NCBI RefSeq assembly: GCF_002112505.1
Contig: NZ_NEHW01000011.1
Coordinates: 124,001 to 188,000 of the forward strand
DNA length: 64,000 nucleotides
Source of the DNA: Pseudomonas sp. R28(2017)
GTDB lineage: Bacteria > Pseudomonadota > Gammaproteobacteria > Pseudomonadales > Pseudomonadaceae
Direction: 5' to 3'
The notes under the pieces were generated by a model. It made no database searches. It was not told the origin of the DNA and worked only from the letters and a program-made list of their open reading frames with translations. Shown piece after piece: positions 31,476 to 40,209 of the stretch (within the stretch, counting starts at the first letter, position 1; each line of letters begins with the position of its first letter). The position numbers were made by a program, and so were the translations under genes.

Positions 31476-32347
31476 GCCAGCACCTCCTGCAGCGATTTGG
31501 GGTAGCCGACCGGGTCGGCCAGGAATGCATCCAGGGAAAACTCCACCGGGCGGATACGCAGGTTGAAGCGACCATCTTCGACATCCGCCACGGCCTGGTC
31601 ATACGCCTGGCGATCGATGGGCTTGAACTGCACGATATCGCCGGGGCGGAAGAACACCATGTGATCCTTCAGGTAGGCCAGCGACTGCTGTGGGTCATAG
31701 ATCGGTGCCGGGGTCACGCCGAACATCTGGTAGCCCCCTGCCCCACGTACCGAATAGATGCAGCCGAAGCAGCCTCCGTGGCCGAGGGTCAGCTTGGGCG
31801 TGTCAGTGCGTGGGCGCAGGTACTTGGGCACCTGCAACTGGCGCTCGCGCCCGACCATCTGGAACATGAACGGCAAGCCGGCAACGAAGCCCACCATCGA
31901 CACGAACCACGGCGCGCCACTGTGCGCGGCAATGAACGCCTCGACGTCGGCCAGGCCGTTGATGCGTGCCGCGTATTCCAGGTCGGTGCTGTCGGGGTCT
32001 TGATGGCGGTCACGAAAGCGCATGAGCGTCTCGTGGGTCCAGGGGTCGTTGTACAGCACCGGTATCTCGATGATCCGCGTGCTCAGCGAGCGCTCGGCCA
32101 CCGCTTCGGCCTCGGCGCCACGCACGGCTTCGAGCAGTGCCTCGGGGGCGATGCGGTCGGGGTCGAAACGGATCTGGAACGAGGCGTTGGCCAGGCAGAT
32201 GTCGAGCACGCCCTCCAGCGCCAGGCGCTCCACTGCACGGGTCACCGCCATGCCCTTGAAGAAGGCCTCCAGCGACATGCTGTCGCTGACTTCGGCGAAC
32301 AGGTGCTCGTCGGCACCGAAGCTGTAGCGGATAGGGGTACTGGCCAT
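31472..32347 (-). CDS. pxpB: 5-oxoprolinase subunit PxpB (KipI-like)
   Basis: A 291-residue protein of the KipI/allophanate hydrolase subunit 1 family that works with PxpA and PxpC in 5-oxoproline hydrolysis. Typical segments are IIEIPVLYNDPWTHETLMRF near 90, SMVGFVAGLPFMFQM near 146, RTDTPKLTLGHGGCFGCIYSVRGAGGYQMFGVTP near 178 and FFRPGDIVQFKPID near 234. It is longer at the N-terminus than minimal KipI (about 220) but within the family. The ATG at 32347 with AAGGAG is chosen; the in-frame Met at 32392 lies upstream of that ribosome site. Middle gene of pxpABC. Confidence 0.9.
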   Translation of the reverse strand: MASTPIRYSFGADEHLFAEVSDSMSLEAFFKGMAVTRAVERLALEGVLDICLANASFQIRFDPDRIAPEALLEAVRGAEAEAVAERSLSTRIIEIPVLYNDPWTHETLMRFRDRHQDPDSTDLEYAARINGLADVEAFIAAHSGAPWFVSMVGFVAGLPFMFQMVGRERQLQVPKYLRPRTDTPKLTLGHGGCFGCIYSVRGAGGYQMFGVTPAPIYDPQQSLAYLKDHMVFFRPGDIVQFKPIDRQAYDQAVADVEDGRFNLRIRPVEFSLDAFLADPVGYPKSLQEVLA

Positions 32348-32440
32348 GTCTGCTCCTTTATTGGAATCTTTGTCGAAAGGCAGGCAAAACAAAAGGTGTG
32401 CAGCAGGCGGCGGCGTCTTTGCGCCAGCAGCCGTCGAAAC

Positions 32441-33199
32441 TCAACGCGGTGCACGCACCTCGATGCCGGCAGCGTCCAGTGCCGCACGGGTGGCTTCGAC
32501 CAGGTCGAGCGCACCGGGGGTGTCACTGTGCAGGCAGATGGAATCGAACGCGATCGCCAGGTCCTGGCCTTCCACGGTTTGCACCCGGCCTTCCTGGCAG
32601 GCCCGCAGCACCCGCTCAGCGACCCGTTGCGGCTCGTAGCCACGCACATGGCGGGTGAACACGATCGAACCACTCAAATCGTACTCGCGGTCAGCGTAGA
32701 ACTCGCGCACCACCGGCTGGCCGAGGTCCTGGGCAATGCGACAGATCACCGAACCGGGCATGCAGTACAGCAACAGCTCGGGCTCGATCACCCGCAGGTT
32801 TTCCACCAGCAGGCACGCGGCTTCTTCATCACGGGCCAGGTGCATGTACAGCGCACCATGCGGCTTGATGTGCTGCAGCTTGACGCCCTGCGCCCGGGCA
32901 ATCTCGCGCAATGCACCGAGCTGGTAGAGGATGTCGTCGACCAGTTCCTGGGCCGGGGCATGGATGTGCCGACGGCCGAAGCCAACCAGGTCACGGAAGC
33001 CTGGATGCGCACCCACGCCCACCCCCAGTGCCTTTGCCCGCTCGACGGTGCGGCGCATGGTACCGGGGTCGCCGGCATGGAAGCCGGTGGCGATGTTGGC
33101 CGAGCTGATGAAGGCCATCAGTTCGTTGTCGACACCATCGCCGATGGTCCATGGGCCAAAGCCCTCGCCCATGTCAGAGTTGAAATCCACTGCCCGCAT
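32441..33199 (-). CDS. pxpA: 5-oxoprolinase subunit PxpA (LamB/YcsF family)
   Basis: A 252-residue protein of the LamB/YcsF family, third subunit of 5-oxoprolinase. The conserved start [15 protein letters not shown], the [14 protein letters not shown] loop near 36, [15 protein letters not shown] near 66 and [16 protein letters not shown] near 105 are all present. The ATG at 33199 is supported by AGGAG 7 bases upstream; 12 further in-frame residues to 33235 are not conserved. It is first in the operon and divergent from a LysR regulator. Order A-B-C differs from E. coli, where pxpA is last. Confidence 0.92.
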   Translation of the reverse strand: MRAVDFNSDMGEGFGPWTIGDGVDNELMAFISSANIATGFHAGDPGTMRRTVERAKALGVGVGAHPGFRDLVGFGRRHIHAPAQELVDDILYQLGALREIARAQGVKLQHIKPHGALYMHLARDEEAACLLVENLRVIEPELLLYCMPGSVICRIAQDLGQPVVREFYADREYDLSGSIVFTRHVRGYEPQRVAERVLRACQEGRVQTVEGQDLAIAFDSICLHSDTPGALDLVEATRAALDAAGIEVRAPR

Positions 33200-33278
33200 C
33201 GCTGTTCTCCTGGCTTGTGACGGCATGCAAGCCACGTTAGATTCTCCTCACCCCCTTGGGAAGATCTATAAACAGATA

Positions 33279-33304
33279 GGGTGTCTTCTGAAAATCAGAT
33301 ACCC
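33279..33304. promoter_or_regulatory. LysR-type operator between pxpA and its regulator
   Basis: Imperfect palindrome with outer arms GGGTGTC / GATACCC and inner arms CTGA / TCAG around AAA, starting 37 bases and ending 12 bases before the regulator GTG. The position fits autoregulation and activation of pxpABC. Confidence 0.5.
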
Positions 33305-33315
33305 AGGAGCCAACC

Positions 33316-34233
33316 GTGTCACTGACCCTGCGCCAGGTTCGCTATTTTGTCGCCACCGCCGAGATCGGTCAGATCTCCCAGGCAGCGATCCACCTCAATA
33401 TTTCCCAGTCGGCGGTAACCACCGCGATCAAGGAACTGGAGGCGATGCTAGGTGTGCTGCTGTTCCAGCGCTCGGCCCAGGGCATGAGCCTGACCGAGGC
33501 CGGCCGGCACTTCCTCAACCGCGCCTATGTGATCCTGCGCAGCGTCGATGATGCTCTGAACAGCCCGCTGCCCGATGGGCGCGCCAGCGGGCTCCTGCGC
33601 CTGGCGGCGAGCTACACGGTGATCGGCTATTTCCTGCCGCACCACTTGCAACGCCTGGAGCACTGGTACCCGGACGTGACCCTGGACGTGCATGAGCAGG
33701 AACGCAGTGCCATCGAGCAAGGGCTGCTGGAGGGGCGTTTCGACATGGCGGTGGTGCTCACCGCCAACCTCACCCACCCGGATATCGTCTCGGAAACCCT
33801 GTTCAACTCCGAACGCCGGTTGTGGCTGCCCGGCCATCATCCGCTGTGCGAACGCTCGGCGGTAAGCCTGGCCGACGTGGCCCTGGAGCCGTACATCCTG
33901 CTCACTGTGGACGAGGCCGAACAGAGCGCCATGCGCTATTGGCAACAGGTCGGGCAACAGCCCAATGTGCGGGTCCGCACCAGCTCGGTGGAAGCGGTGC
34001 GCAGCATGGTCGCCAATGGCAGCGGTGTGGCGATCCTCTCTGACCTGGTGCACCGCCCCTGGTCGCTGGAAGGCAAGCGCATCGAGACGCTGACCATCAC
34101 TGACCCGGTAACGCCGATGAGCGTGGGCCTCGCCTGGCACCGCGAGCGCGCCTTCAGCCCGGCGATGCAGGCGCTGCGCAACTACTTCCACGATGCCTTC
34201 CTGGCGCCGCAGCAACTTTCGGCCCGGCGCTGA
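33316..34233 (+). CDS. LysR-family regulator, probably of pxpABC
   Basis: A 305-residue LysR-type regulator: winged helix-turn-helix at 1-60 (MSLTLRQVRYFVATAEIGQISQAAIHLNISQSAVTTAIKELEAMLGVLLFQRS), a linker helix, then a periplasmic-binding-like effector domain from about 90 (GRASGLLRLAASYTVIGYFLP). The start is a GTG at 33316 with AGGAG 6 bases before. Divergent transcription from pxpABC with an operator in the 116-bp gap makes it the likely regulator of 5-oxoproline use. The inducer is inferred, not shown. Confidence 0.92.
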   Translation: MSLTLRQVRYFVATAEIGQISQAAIHLNISQSAVTTAIKELEAMLGVLLFQRSAQGMSLTEAGRHFLNRAYVILRSVDDALNSPLPDGRASGLLRLAASYTVIGYFLPHHLQRLEHWYPDVTLDVHEQERSAIEQGLLEGRFDMAVVLTANLTHPDIVSETLFNSERRLWLPGHHPLCERSAVSLADVALEPYILLTVDEAEQSAMRYWQQVGQQPNVRVRTSSVEAVRSMVANGSGVAILSDLVHRPWSLEGKRIETLTITDPVTPMSVGLAWHRERAFSPAMQALRNYFHDAFLAPQQLSARR

Positions 34234-34256
34234 GCCTGAAGCCTCCCACAGGTTTC

Positions 34257-34396
34257 CAGACATGCGCTGCACTTGTAGGAGCCGCGCTTGCCGGCGATGG
34301 GCCGCGAAGCGGACCCGGCAATTTATGCAACAACCTTGAAATTCTGGGGCCGCTTGGCGGCCCATCGCCGGAAAGCGCGGCTCCTACAGGGGATCG
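34257..34396. repeat. Second type of REP: long inverted repeat with TAGGAGCCGCGC arms
   Basis: GTAGGAGCCGCGCTTGCCGG at about 34276 pairs with CCGGAAAGCGCGGCTCCTAC at about 34370, extended by GATGGGCCGC / GCGGCCCATC. It is a separate repeat type from the GCGGGCAAGCCCGC units. Confidence 0.8.
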
Positions 34397-34484
34397 TGCC
34401 GGCTTTCAGAAATTGAGCAGGTCAGCCGCTCCTGTAAACCCTCGGTGTTAGACTCGCTGGCCTTGTTTCAATCGAGAACCTGCA

Positions 34485-34744
34485 ATGCGCATCACCAGCG
34501 GCCCTGCCGCCACCGCCTGTGGTCTGGCGGCGATCCTGCTGTGGAGCACGGCCAGCGGCCTGATCTGCGCGGCAACCTGACCTTGCTGGCAACTGCTTCC
34601 TACTCGGCGCCCGTGTTGTCGTCGGCCTTTGCCGCCGCCTGGCTGGGCGCGCACCTGGGGCTGCAGTTCTGGCAAGGCGCGTTGCTGGTGACGGCTGGCT
34701 CGCTGCTGTGCTGGCACGCTACCCGCCAGTGCGCAGCCAGCTGA
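34485..34744 (+). pseudogene. Remnant of a yddG-like aromatic amino acid exporter (EamA)
   Basis: The first 30 codons from the ATG at 34485 read as the N-terminus of YddG-type DMT exporters (GLAAILLWSTASGLI) and stop at a TGA at about 34578. In a second frame, from about 34570, the C-terminal end of the same family follows (GNLTLLATASYSAPVLSSAFAAAWLGAHLGLQFWQGALLVTAGSLLCW). About 200 central residues of the 290-300 expected are missing and the two ends are out of frame. I read it as a single internal deletion with frameshift; non-functional. Confidence 0.75.
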
Positions 34745-34796
34745 ATCACCAGGGCCTGCCGGTGTAATCCAGGTGCAATCGCAGTTCGTTGTGATC

Positions 34797-34834
34797 GCGG
34801 CGGTTCGGCGCCCCGACTTGCCCGCGAAGAGGCC
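34797..34834 (+). repeat. Variant REP unit (copy 2)
   Basis: The 38-base unit starting GCGGCGGTTCGGCGCCCCGA is identical to 18549-18586 and 41369-41406. Here it stands alone, without an inverted partner. Confidence 0.85.
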
Positions 34835-34914
34835 AGCACTATTCTCAAGCCGAACGATCCGTCCGCAGTGCCGTCATAACTTGGGCCGGTGCCGCCACGC
34901 AAAGAGGACGCGAA

Positions 34915-36981
34915 ATGACCCAGCCCGACCCGTCATACCTCAAATGGCTCGAAGACCGTTCGATGCTCAAGGCCTCGCAGGAGCGGGCCCGCCTGTACTC
35001 CGGCCAGTCCCGCCTGTGGCAGAACCCCTACGCCGAGGCCCAGCCACGCCGCGCCACCGAGATCGCCTCGGTGTGGCTGACCGTCTACCCCGACGCGATC
35101 ATCGCCCCCGAAGGCTGTTCGGTGCTGGCGGCCCTGGGCCACGAAGCGCTGTGGAAGCGCCTGTCGGAGATCGGCGTGCAAGGCATCCACACCGGCCCGA
35201 TCAAGCAATCCGGCGGCGTGCGCGGGCGTGACTTCACCCCCAGCATCGACGGCAATTTCGACCGCATCAGCTTCGACATCGACCCGCTCTACGGCAACGA
35301 GCAGGAGCTGGTACAGATGAGCCGCATGGCCGCCGCGCACAATGCCGTGACCATCGATGACCTGATCCCCTCGCACACCGGCAAGGGCGCCGACTTCCGC
35401 CTGGCCGAGCTGGCCCACGGCGCCTACCCCGGGCTCTACCACATGGTCGAAATCCGCGAGGAAGACTGGCCGCTGCTGCCCGACGTGCCCGAGGGCCGTG
35501 ATGCGGTCAACCTGGCGCCAGCGCTGTGCGACGAGCTGAAGCTGCGCCACTACATCGTCGGCCAGTTGCAGCGGGTGATCTTCTTCGAGCCCGGGGTCAA
35601 GGAAACCGACTGGAGCGCCACCGCGCCGATCACCGGGGTCGACGGCAAGACCCGGCGCTGGGTGTACCTGCACTACTTCAAGGAAGGCCAGCCGTCACTG
35701 AACTGGCTCGACCCCAGCTTCGCGGCCCAGCAGATGATCATCGGCGACGCCCTGCACGCGCTGGACTGCCTGGGCGCCCGTGGCCTGCGCCTGGATGCCA
35801 ACGGCTTTCTCGGTGTGGAGACCCGCGCCAGCGGCAGCGCCTGGTCCGAGAGCCACCCGCTGTCGATCGTCGGCAACCAGCTGATCGGCGGCATGATCCG
35901 CAAGGCCGGCGGCTTCAGCTTCCAGGAACTGAACCTGACCCTCGACGATATCGCGCAGATGTCCAAGGGTGGTGCCGACCTGTCCTACGACTTCATCACC
36001 CGCCCCGCCTGCCAGCATGCCGTGCTGACCGGTGACACCGAATTCCTGCGCCTGATGCTCAAGGAAATGCACGCCTTCGGCATCGACCCGGCATCGTTGA
36101 TCCACGCCCTGCAGAACCACGACGAACTGACCGTCGAGCTGGTGCACTTCTGGACCCTGCACGCTCACGACATGTACCTGTACAAGGGCCAGACCTTGCC
36201 CGGCGGCATCCTCCGCGAGCACATCCGTGAAGAAATCTATGAACGCCTGTCGGGTGAGCATGCGCCGTACAACCTGCGCTTCGTCACCAACGGCATCGCC
36301 TGCACCACGGCCAGCCTGATCACTGCGGCGCTGGGCATTCGCGATATCGAGCAGCTCAGCCCGGCGGACATCGCGCTGATCCAGAAGGTGCACCTGCTGC
36401 TGGTGATGTACAACGCCATGCAACCTGGCGTGGTCGCGCTGTCCGGCTGGGACATGGTCGGCGCCCTGCCGCTGCCGGCCGAGGCAGTGGCCGAGCGCAT
36501 GGTCGACGGTGATACCCGCTGGATCCATCGGGGTGGCTACGACCTGGCCGGGCTCGACCCGCAGGCCGAGGCGTCGGTGCGTGGCATGCCGCGAGCCCGT
36601 GCACTGTACGGCAGCCTCGACCACCAGCTGGGCAACCCCGATTCGTTCGCCAGCCAGGTGAAGAAACTGCTTGCCGTGCGCCAGGCCTATGGCATCGCCA
36701 CCAGCCGCCAGGTGCTGGTGCCCGACGTCAGCAGCCCAGGGTTGCTGGTGATGGTGCATGAGCTGCCGGCCGGGCGAGGCATCCAGATCAGTGCCTTGAA
36801 CTTCGGCCAGGAGGTGATTGCCGAGGAACTGCAACTGACCGGCTTCACCCCAGGGCCGGTGGTAGACATGATCAATGAAACCGTCGAAGGCGACCTGACC
36901 GAGGATGGACGCTTGATGGTCAACCTCGACCCCTATGAAGCACTGTGCCTGAGGATCGTCAACAGCAGTGGGCATGTCTGA
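34915..36981 (+). CDS. treS: Trehalose synthase / maltose alpha-D-glucosyltransferase (GH13)
   Basis: A 688-residue cytoplasmic GH13 enzyme that isomerises maltose and trehalose; the P. putida TreS has this length. Catalytic residues are the nucleophile D294 (LRLDANG), acid/base E338 (FQELN), and transition-state D403 (LQNHDELT, N401-H402-D403). Region I reads [11 protein letters not shown] near 149-157. The C-terminal beta-domain is from about 590. GAGG lies 8 bases before the ATG. There is no fused maltokinase. Trehalose is an osmoprotectant, and the nearby proP gene points to a shared osmotic theme, though each gene has its own promoter region. Confidence 0.93.
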   Translation: MTQPDPSYLKWLEDRSMLKASQERARLYSGQSRLWQNPYAEAQPRRATEIASVWLTVYPDAIIAPEGCSVLAALGHEALWKRLSEIGVQGIHTGPIKQSGGVRGRDFTPSIDGNFDRISFDIDPLYGNEQELVQMSRMAAAHNAVTIDDLIPSHTGKGADFRLAELAHGAYPGLYHMVEIREEDWPLLPDVPEGRDAVNLAPALCDELKLRHYIVGQLQRVIFFEPGVKETDWSATAPITGVDGKTRRWVYLHYFKEGQPSLNWLDPSFAAQQMIIGDALHALDCLGARGLRLDANGFLGVETRASGSAWSESHPLSIVGNQLIGGMIRKAGGFSFQELNLTLDDIAQMSKGGADLSYDFITRPACQHAVLTGDTEFLRLMLKEMHAFGIDPASLIHALQNHDELTVELVHFWTLHAHDMYLYKGQTLPGGILREHIREEIYERLSGEHAPYNLRFVTNGIACTTASLITAALGIRDIEQLSPADIALIQKVHLLLVMYNAMQPGVVALSGWDMVGALPLPAEAVAERMVDGDTRWIHRGGYDLAGLDPQAEASVRGMPRARALYGSLDHQLGNPDSFASQVKKLLAVRQAYGIATSRQVLVPDVSSPGLLVMVHELPAGRGIQISALNFGQEVIAEELQLTGFTPGPVVDMINETVEGDLTEDGRLMVNLDPYEALCLRIVNSSGHV

Positions 36982-36988
36982 AACCTAT

Positions 36989-37086
36989 CTGGGCCTATTC
37001 GCGGGCAAGCCCGCTCCCACAGGATTTTCACCTGCCTTGAAGGCTGCGCTGCACCTGTGGGGGCGGGTTTACCCGCGAACAGGCCG
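36989..37086. repeat. REP pair between treS and riboflavin synthase
   Basis: ATTCGCGGGCAAGCCCGCTC at about 36998 and a degenerate reverse unit GGGGGCGGGTTTACCCGCGA at about 37059. Confidence 0.85.
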
Positions 37087-37155
37087 GTCTTGCAATTAAT
37101 GCTCCACGGGCATAGTTTCCTGATGTTTTCCCTCTTTGTGCCCAGGAGCAACTCC

Positions 37156-37782
37156 ATGTACACCGGCATCGTCCAGGCCGTCCGCCCTCTGCTTGATGTG
37201 ACCACCTACCCGGGCCACAACCAGTTCACCCTCGACCTCACCCCCGAACTGCTCGACGAACTGAAGATCGGCGCCAGCGTCAGTGTCGAAGGCACCTGCC
37301 TGTCGGTCACCGAAATCCATGGCACCCAGGTGAAGTTCGACGCCATGACCGCCACCCTCGAACGCACCAACCTGCGTTTCTTCAAGGCGGGCCAGGGTGT
37401 GAACATCGAGCGCTCGGCGAAGATGAATGCCGAAGTCGGCGGCCACCTGATGGCCGGCCATATCGCCACCACTGCCGAGATCGTCGAACTGTCGATCCAG
37501 GACACCGGCGCCTTCATCACCTTCCGCATGCCACCTGAATGGGGCAAGTACGTGTTCCCGCGCGGTTTCATCGGCGTCAATGGCTGCAGCCTGACCGTCG
37601 CCGATGTCGAGGACAACGTGGTGACCATCAACCTGATCCCGGAAACCCTGCGCCAGACCACCTTCGCCAGCTACAAGCCCGGCGAGCTGCTGAACATCGA
37701 GGTGGACCACCAGACCATGGTCCTGGTGGACGTGGTGGAGCGCACGATCAAGAGTACGCTCGCCCGCGAAATGCCGCGCTGA
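37156..37782 (+). CDS. Riboflavin synthase alpha-subunit family protein
   Basis: A 208-residue protein with two lumazine-binding repeats. The first is about 1-95 (MYTGIVQAVRPLLDV, GASVSVEGTCLSVTEI) and the second about 96-190 (GGHLMAGHIATTAEIVEL, GFIGVNGCSLTVADVE). It dismutates dimethyl-ribityllumazine to riboflavin. It stands apart from other rib genes and no FMN riboswitch is visible upstream, so it is probably an accessory paralogue of the type found near treS and hemB in P. putida. AGGAG precedes the ATG. DUF1275 follows after 9 bases. A lumazine-binding, non-catalytic role is possible, because key residues were not checked individually. Confidence 0.87.
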   Translation: MYTGIVQAVRPLLDVTTYPGHNQFTLDLTPELLDELKIGASVSVEGTCLSVTEIHGTQVKFDAMTATLERTNLRFFKAGQGVNIERSAKMNAEVGGHLMAGHIATTAEIVELSIQDTGAFITFRMPPEWGKYVFPRGFIGVNGCSLTVADVEDNVVTINLIPETLRQTTFASYKPGELLNIEVDHQTMVLVDVVERTIKSTLAREMPR

Positions 37783-37791
37783 AGCCTGCGC

Positions 37792-38516
37792 ATGCTGCCC
37801 AACGCCCTGCCCGCGCGCACCGCCAGGCGCCTGCGCCTTCAGGTTTTGCGGGGCCGCGTCGGCCTTGGCCTGGTCGCCGGGCTGTCGGTGCTGGCTGGCA
37901 TGACCGACGCCATCGGCCTGCTGGCGCTGGGTGATTTCGTCTCGTTCATGAGCGGCAACACCACGCGCCTGGCGGTGGCCATCAGCCAGGCAGACCTGGC
38001 CCTGGTGCTGCGCCTGAGCGGCGCGGTGCTGGGCTTCGTCGCAGGCAACGCGCTGGGCGTGCTGCTGGCCCGCGGCTTCCAGCGCCGGGCCTGGCCGGTG
38101 CTGCTGGTGGTGGCCGGGCTGCTGGCCTGCGCCGCGAGCTGGCCGTTCGCCGCCACGCTCCCGGCGCTGCTGGCCGCCACCCTGGCCATGGGCATGATCA
38201 ATGCCGTGGTGGAACAGGTGAACGGCCTGCCCATCGGCCTGACCTACGTCACCGGCGCCCTGTCGCGCTTCGGCCGTGGCCTGGGGCGCTGGCTGTTGGG
38301 TGAGCGGCGCAACGGCTGGCGGGTGAGCGGCGCAACGGCTGGCGGGTGCAACTGGTGCCGTGGGCCGGCATGCTGCTGGGCGCCGCGCTCGGGGCCTGGC
38401 TGCAACAGCATCTGGGGTTGCAGGCGATGGCCGGCAGTTGCGCCCTGGCCTGCCTGCTGGCGCTGGTGTCGCGGTTCATCCCACGTTCGTGGCAGCGCGG
38501 CTACATGCCGCGCTGA
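37792..38516 (+). pseudogene. DUF1275 (YoaK) membrane protein, frameshifted by a 23-bp tandem duplication
   Basis: The first 170 codons encode a DUF1275 membrane protein with about five hydrophobic segments (GLVAGLSVLAGMTDAIGLLALGDFVSFMSGNTTRLAVAI; VNGLPIGLTYVTGALSRFGRGL). At 38298-38343 a 23-bp unit, GGGTGAGCGGCGCAACGGCT plus GGC, is repeated exactly twice. This shifts the frame by 2 bases; the protein then reads nonsense to 38754. If one copy is removed, the frame continues as WRVQLVPWAGMLLGAALG to a stop at 38514-38516, restoring a normal 233-residue protein with its last membrane segment. It could be a true mutation, a reversible slippage site, or an assembly error. Confidence 0.82.
38298..38343 (+). 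repeat. 23-bp perfect tandem duplication
   Basis: Copies at 38298-38320 and 38321-38343 are identical over all 23 bases, followed by GGGTG, the start of a third partial unit. Not a multiple of three, so the coding frame is broken. Confidence 0.95.
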
Positions 38517-38519
38517 GCC

Positions 38520-40022
38520 TCACTCGATGCGCGGGTGCTGCTGCACCAGCAGCTTGCGCTTGGCCTCGAGCTCAGCAATCTGCGCGTCGATGTCTTCGAT
38601 CTTCTGCTCGATGTTGTCGTGGTGCTCCTGCAGCAGTTCGCGCGCTTCTTCGATGTCCGACGCCGCCGGCGCTGCGCCACGCAGCGGCTTGTTGGCGGTT
38701 TCCTTCATGGTCAGGCCGGTGACCAGGCCGACCACGGCGATCACCATCAGGTAGTACGCCGGCATGTACAGGTTGCCGCTGCTCTCTACCAGCCAGGCCG
38801 CGAGCGTCGGGGTCAGGCCGGCGATCAGCACCGAGATGTTGAAGGCACTGGCCAGGGCGCTGTAGCGGATGTGCGTGGGGAACATCGCCGGCAAGGTCGA
38901 GGCCATCACGCCGATGAAGAAGTTCAGCAGCACGGCGATGATCAGCAGGCCAGAGAAGATCAGCCCGAGCGCGCCGCTGTTGATCAGCATGAACGCCGGG
39001 ATGGCCAGGGCGAACAGCCCCACGCTGCCAACCACGATGAACGGGCGCCGGCCGTATTTGTCGCTCATCAGGCCGATGATCGGTTGCACGAACAGCATGC
39101 CGACCATGATCGCGATGATGATCAGCACGCCGTGGTCTTCGCTGTAGTGCAGGTTGTGTGACAGGTAGCTGGGCATGTAGGTGAGCAACATGTAGTAGGT
39201 GACGTTGGTGGCGATCACCACGCCGATACAGGTCACCAGGCTGCGCCAGTGCTGGGTCGCGACCTCCTTGAACGACACCTTCGGCCCCGAGGCCAGGCCT
39301 TCGCGGTCGCCCTGTTCGAGCTTGTCCACGTGCTGCTGGAACGCCGGGGTTTCCTCCAGCGCGTGGCGCAGGTAGAGGCCGATGATGCCCAGCGGCAAGG
39401 CCAGGAAGAACGGCAGGCGCCAGCCCCAATCCAGGAATTTCTCTTCACCGAGCAGGGTGGAAATCAACACCACCACCCCCGCCCCCAGCACGAAGCCGGC
39501 AATCGAGCCGAAGTCCAGCCAGCTGCCCAGGAAGCCGCGCTTGCGGTCCGGGGCGTACTCGGCAACGAAGATCGACGCCCCGGTGTACTCCCCGCCCACC
39601 GAGAAACCCTGGGCCATCTTCGCCAGCAACAGCAGGATCGGCGCCCAGATACCGATCGAGGCGTAGGACGGTATCAGGCCGATGGCAAAGGTGCTCAGCG
39701 ACATGATCACGATGGTCGCGGCGAGGATCTTCTGCCGCCCGAAGCGGTCGCCCAGGGCACCGAAGAACAGCCCGCCCAGCGGGCGGATCAGGAACGGCAC
39801 CGAGAACGTGGCCAGCGCGGCGATCATCTGCACGCTGGGGTCGGCATTGGGGAAGAACACCTTGCCCAAGGCAAAGGCGACGAAGCCATACACACCGAAG
39901 TCGAACCATTCCATGGCGTTGCCCAGTGCGGCGGCGGTGATCGCCTTGCGCATCTTGGCATCGTCGACGATGGTGATGTCCTTGAGGCCGATTGGCTGGA
40001 CGCTTTTCTTGCGAGATTTCAT
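38520..40022 (-). CDS. proP: ProP-type proline/betaine MFS symporter with C-terminal coiled coil
   Basis: A 500-residue H+-coupled inner-membrane osmolyte transporter of the metabolite:H+ symporter family. Twelve hydrophobic segments are visible. MHS marks are GNAMEWFDFGVYGF near 35, IRPLGGLFFGALGDRFGRQKIL near 80 and GFSVGGEYTGASIFVAEYAP near 140. The C-terminal tail (about 455-497: IEEARELLQEHHDNIEQKIEDIDAQIAELEAKRKLL) has heptad-like repeats, as in the osmosensing coiled coil of E. coli ProP. It lies downstream of hemB on the same strand after a terminator and ends 3 bases from the DUF1275 stop. The close match to ProP makes the transport role likely. Confidence 0.92.
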   Translation of the reverse strand: MKSRKKSVQPIGLKDITIVDDAKMRKAITAAALGNAMEWFDFGVYGFVAFALGKVFFPNADPSVQMIAALATFSVPFLIRPLGGLFFGALGDRFGRQKILAATIVIMSLSTFAIGLIPSYASIGIWAPILLLLAKMAQGFSVGGEYTGASIFVAEYAPDRKRGFLGSWLDFGSIAGFVLGAGVVVLISTLLGEEKFLDWGWRLPFFLALPLGIIGLYLRHALEETPAFQQHVDKLEQGDREGLASGPKVSFKEVATQHWRSLVTCIGVVIATNVTYYMLLTYMPSYLSHNLHYSEDHGVLIIIAIMVGMLFVQPIIGLMSDKYGRRPFIVVGSVGLFALAIPAFMLINSGALGLIFSGLLIIAVLLNFFIGVMASTLPAMFPTHIRYSALASAFNISVLIAGLTPTLAAWLVESSGNLYMPAYYLMVIAVVGLVTGLTMKETANKPLRGAAPAASDIEEARELLQEHHDNIEQKIEDIDAQIAELEAKRKLLVQQHPRIE

Positions 40023-40139
40023 GCCTGTATCCCTGTCGCTGAAGGCTCTAAGGGATCAGATACAACGGGACACTAAATAATTCAGCGCTTACTGATTTTT
40101 TCTGTAAGTGAATGGCTTGGGAGATGCAGCGCCTGTGAA

Positions 40140-40167
40140 ATCGAGCGCCGCCCGCGCGGCGCTCGAT
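40140..40167 (-). terminator. Hairpin terminator after hemB
   Basis: Perfect 12-bp stem ATCGAGCGCCGC / GCGGCGCTCGAT with a 4-base loop, 43 bases past the hemB stop on the minus strand. Only a short T-run (TTT) follows on that strand. Confidence 0.75.
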
Positions 40168-40209
40168 CTTCCCGACAACAAAGACCTCGAGGCGGTCTCT
40201 GCGGGCCGA

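Noticed and set aside
37086-37155. FMN riboswitch in front of the riboflavin synthase gene
   Set aside because: The leader is only about 70 bases after the REP pair and lacks the conserved RFN stems and AGGG loops.
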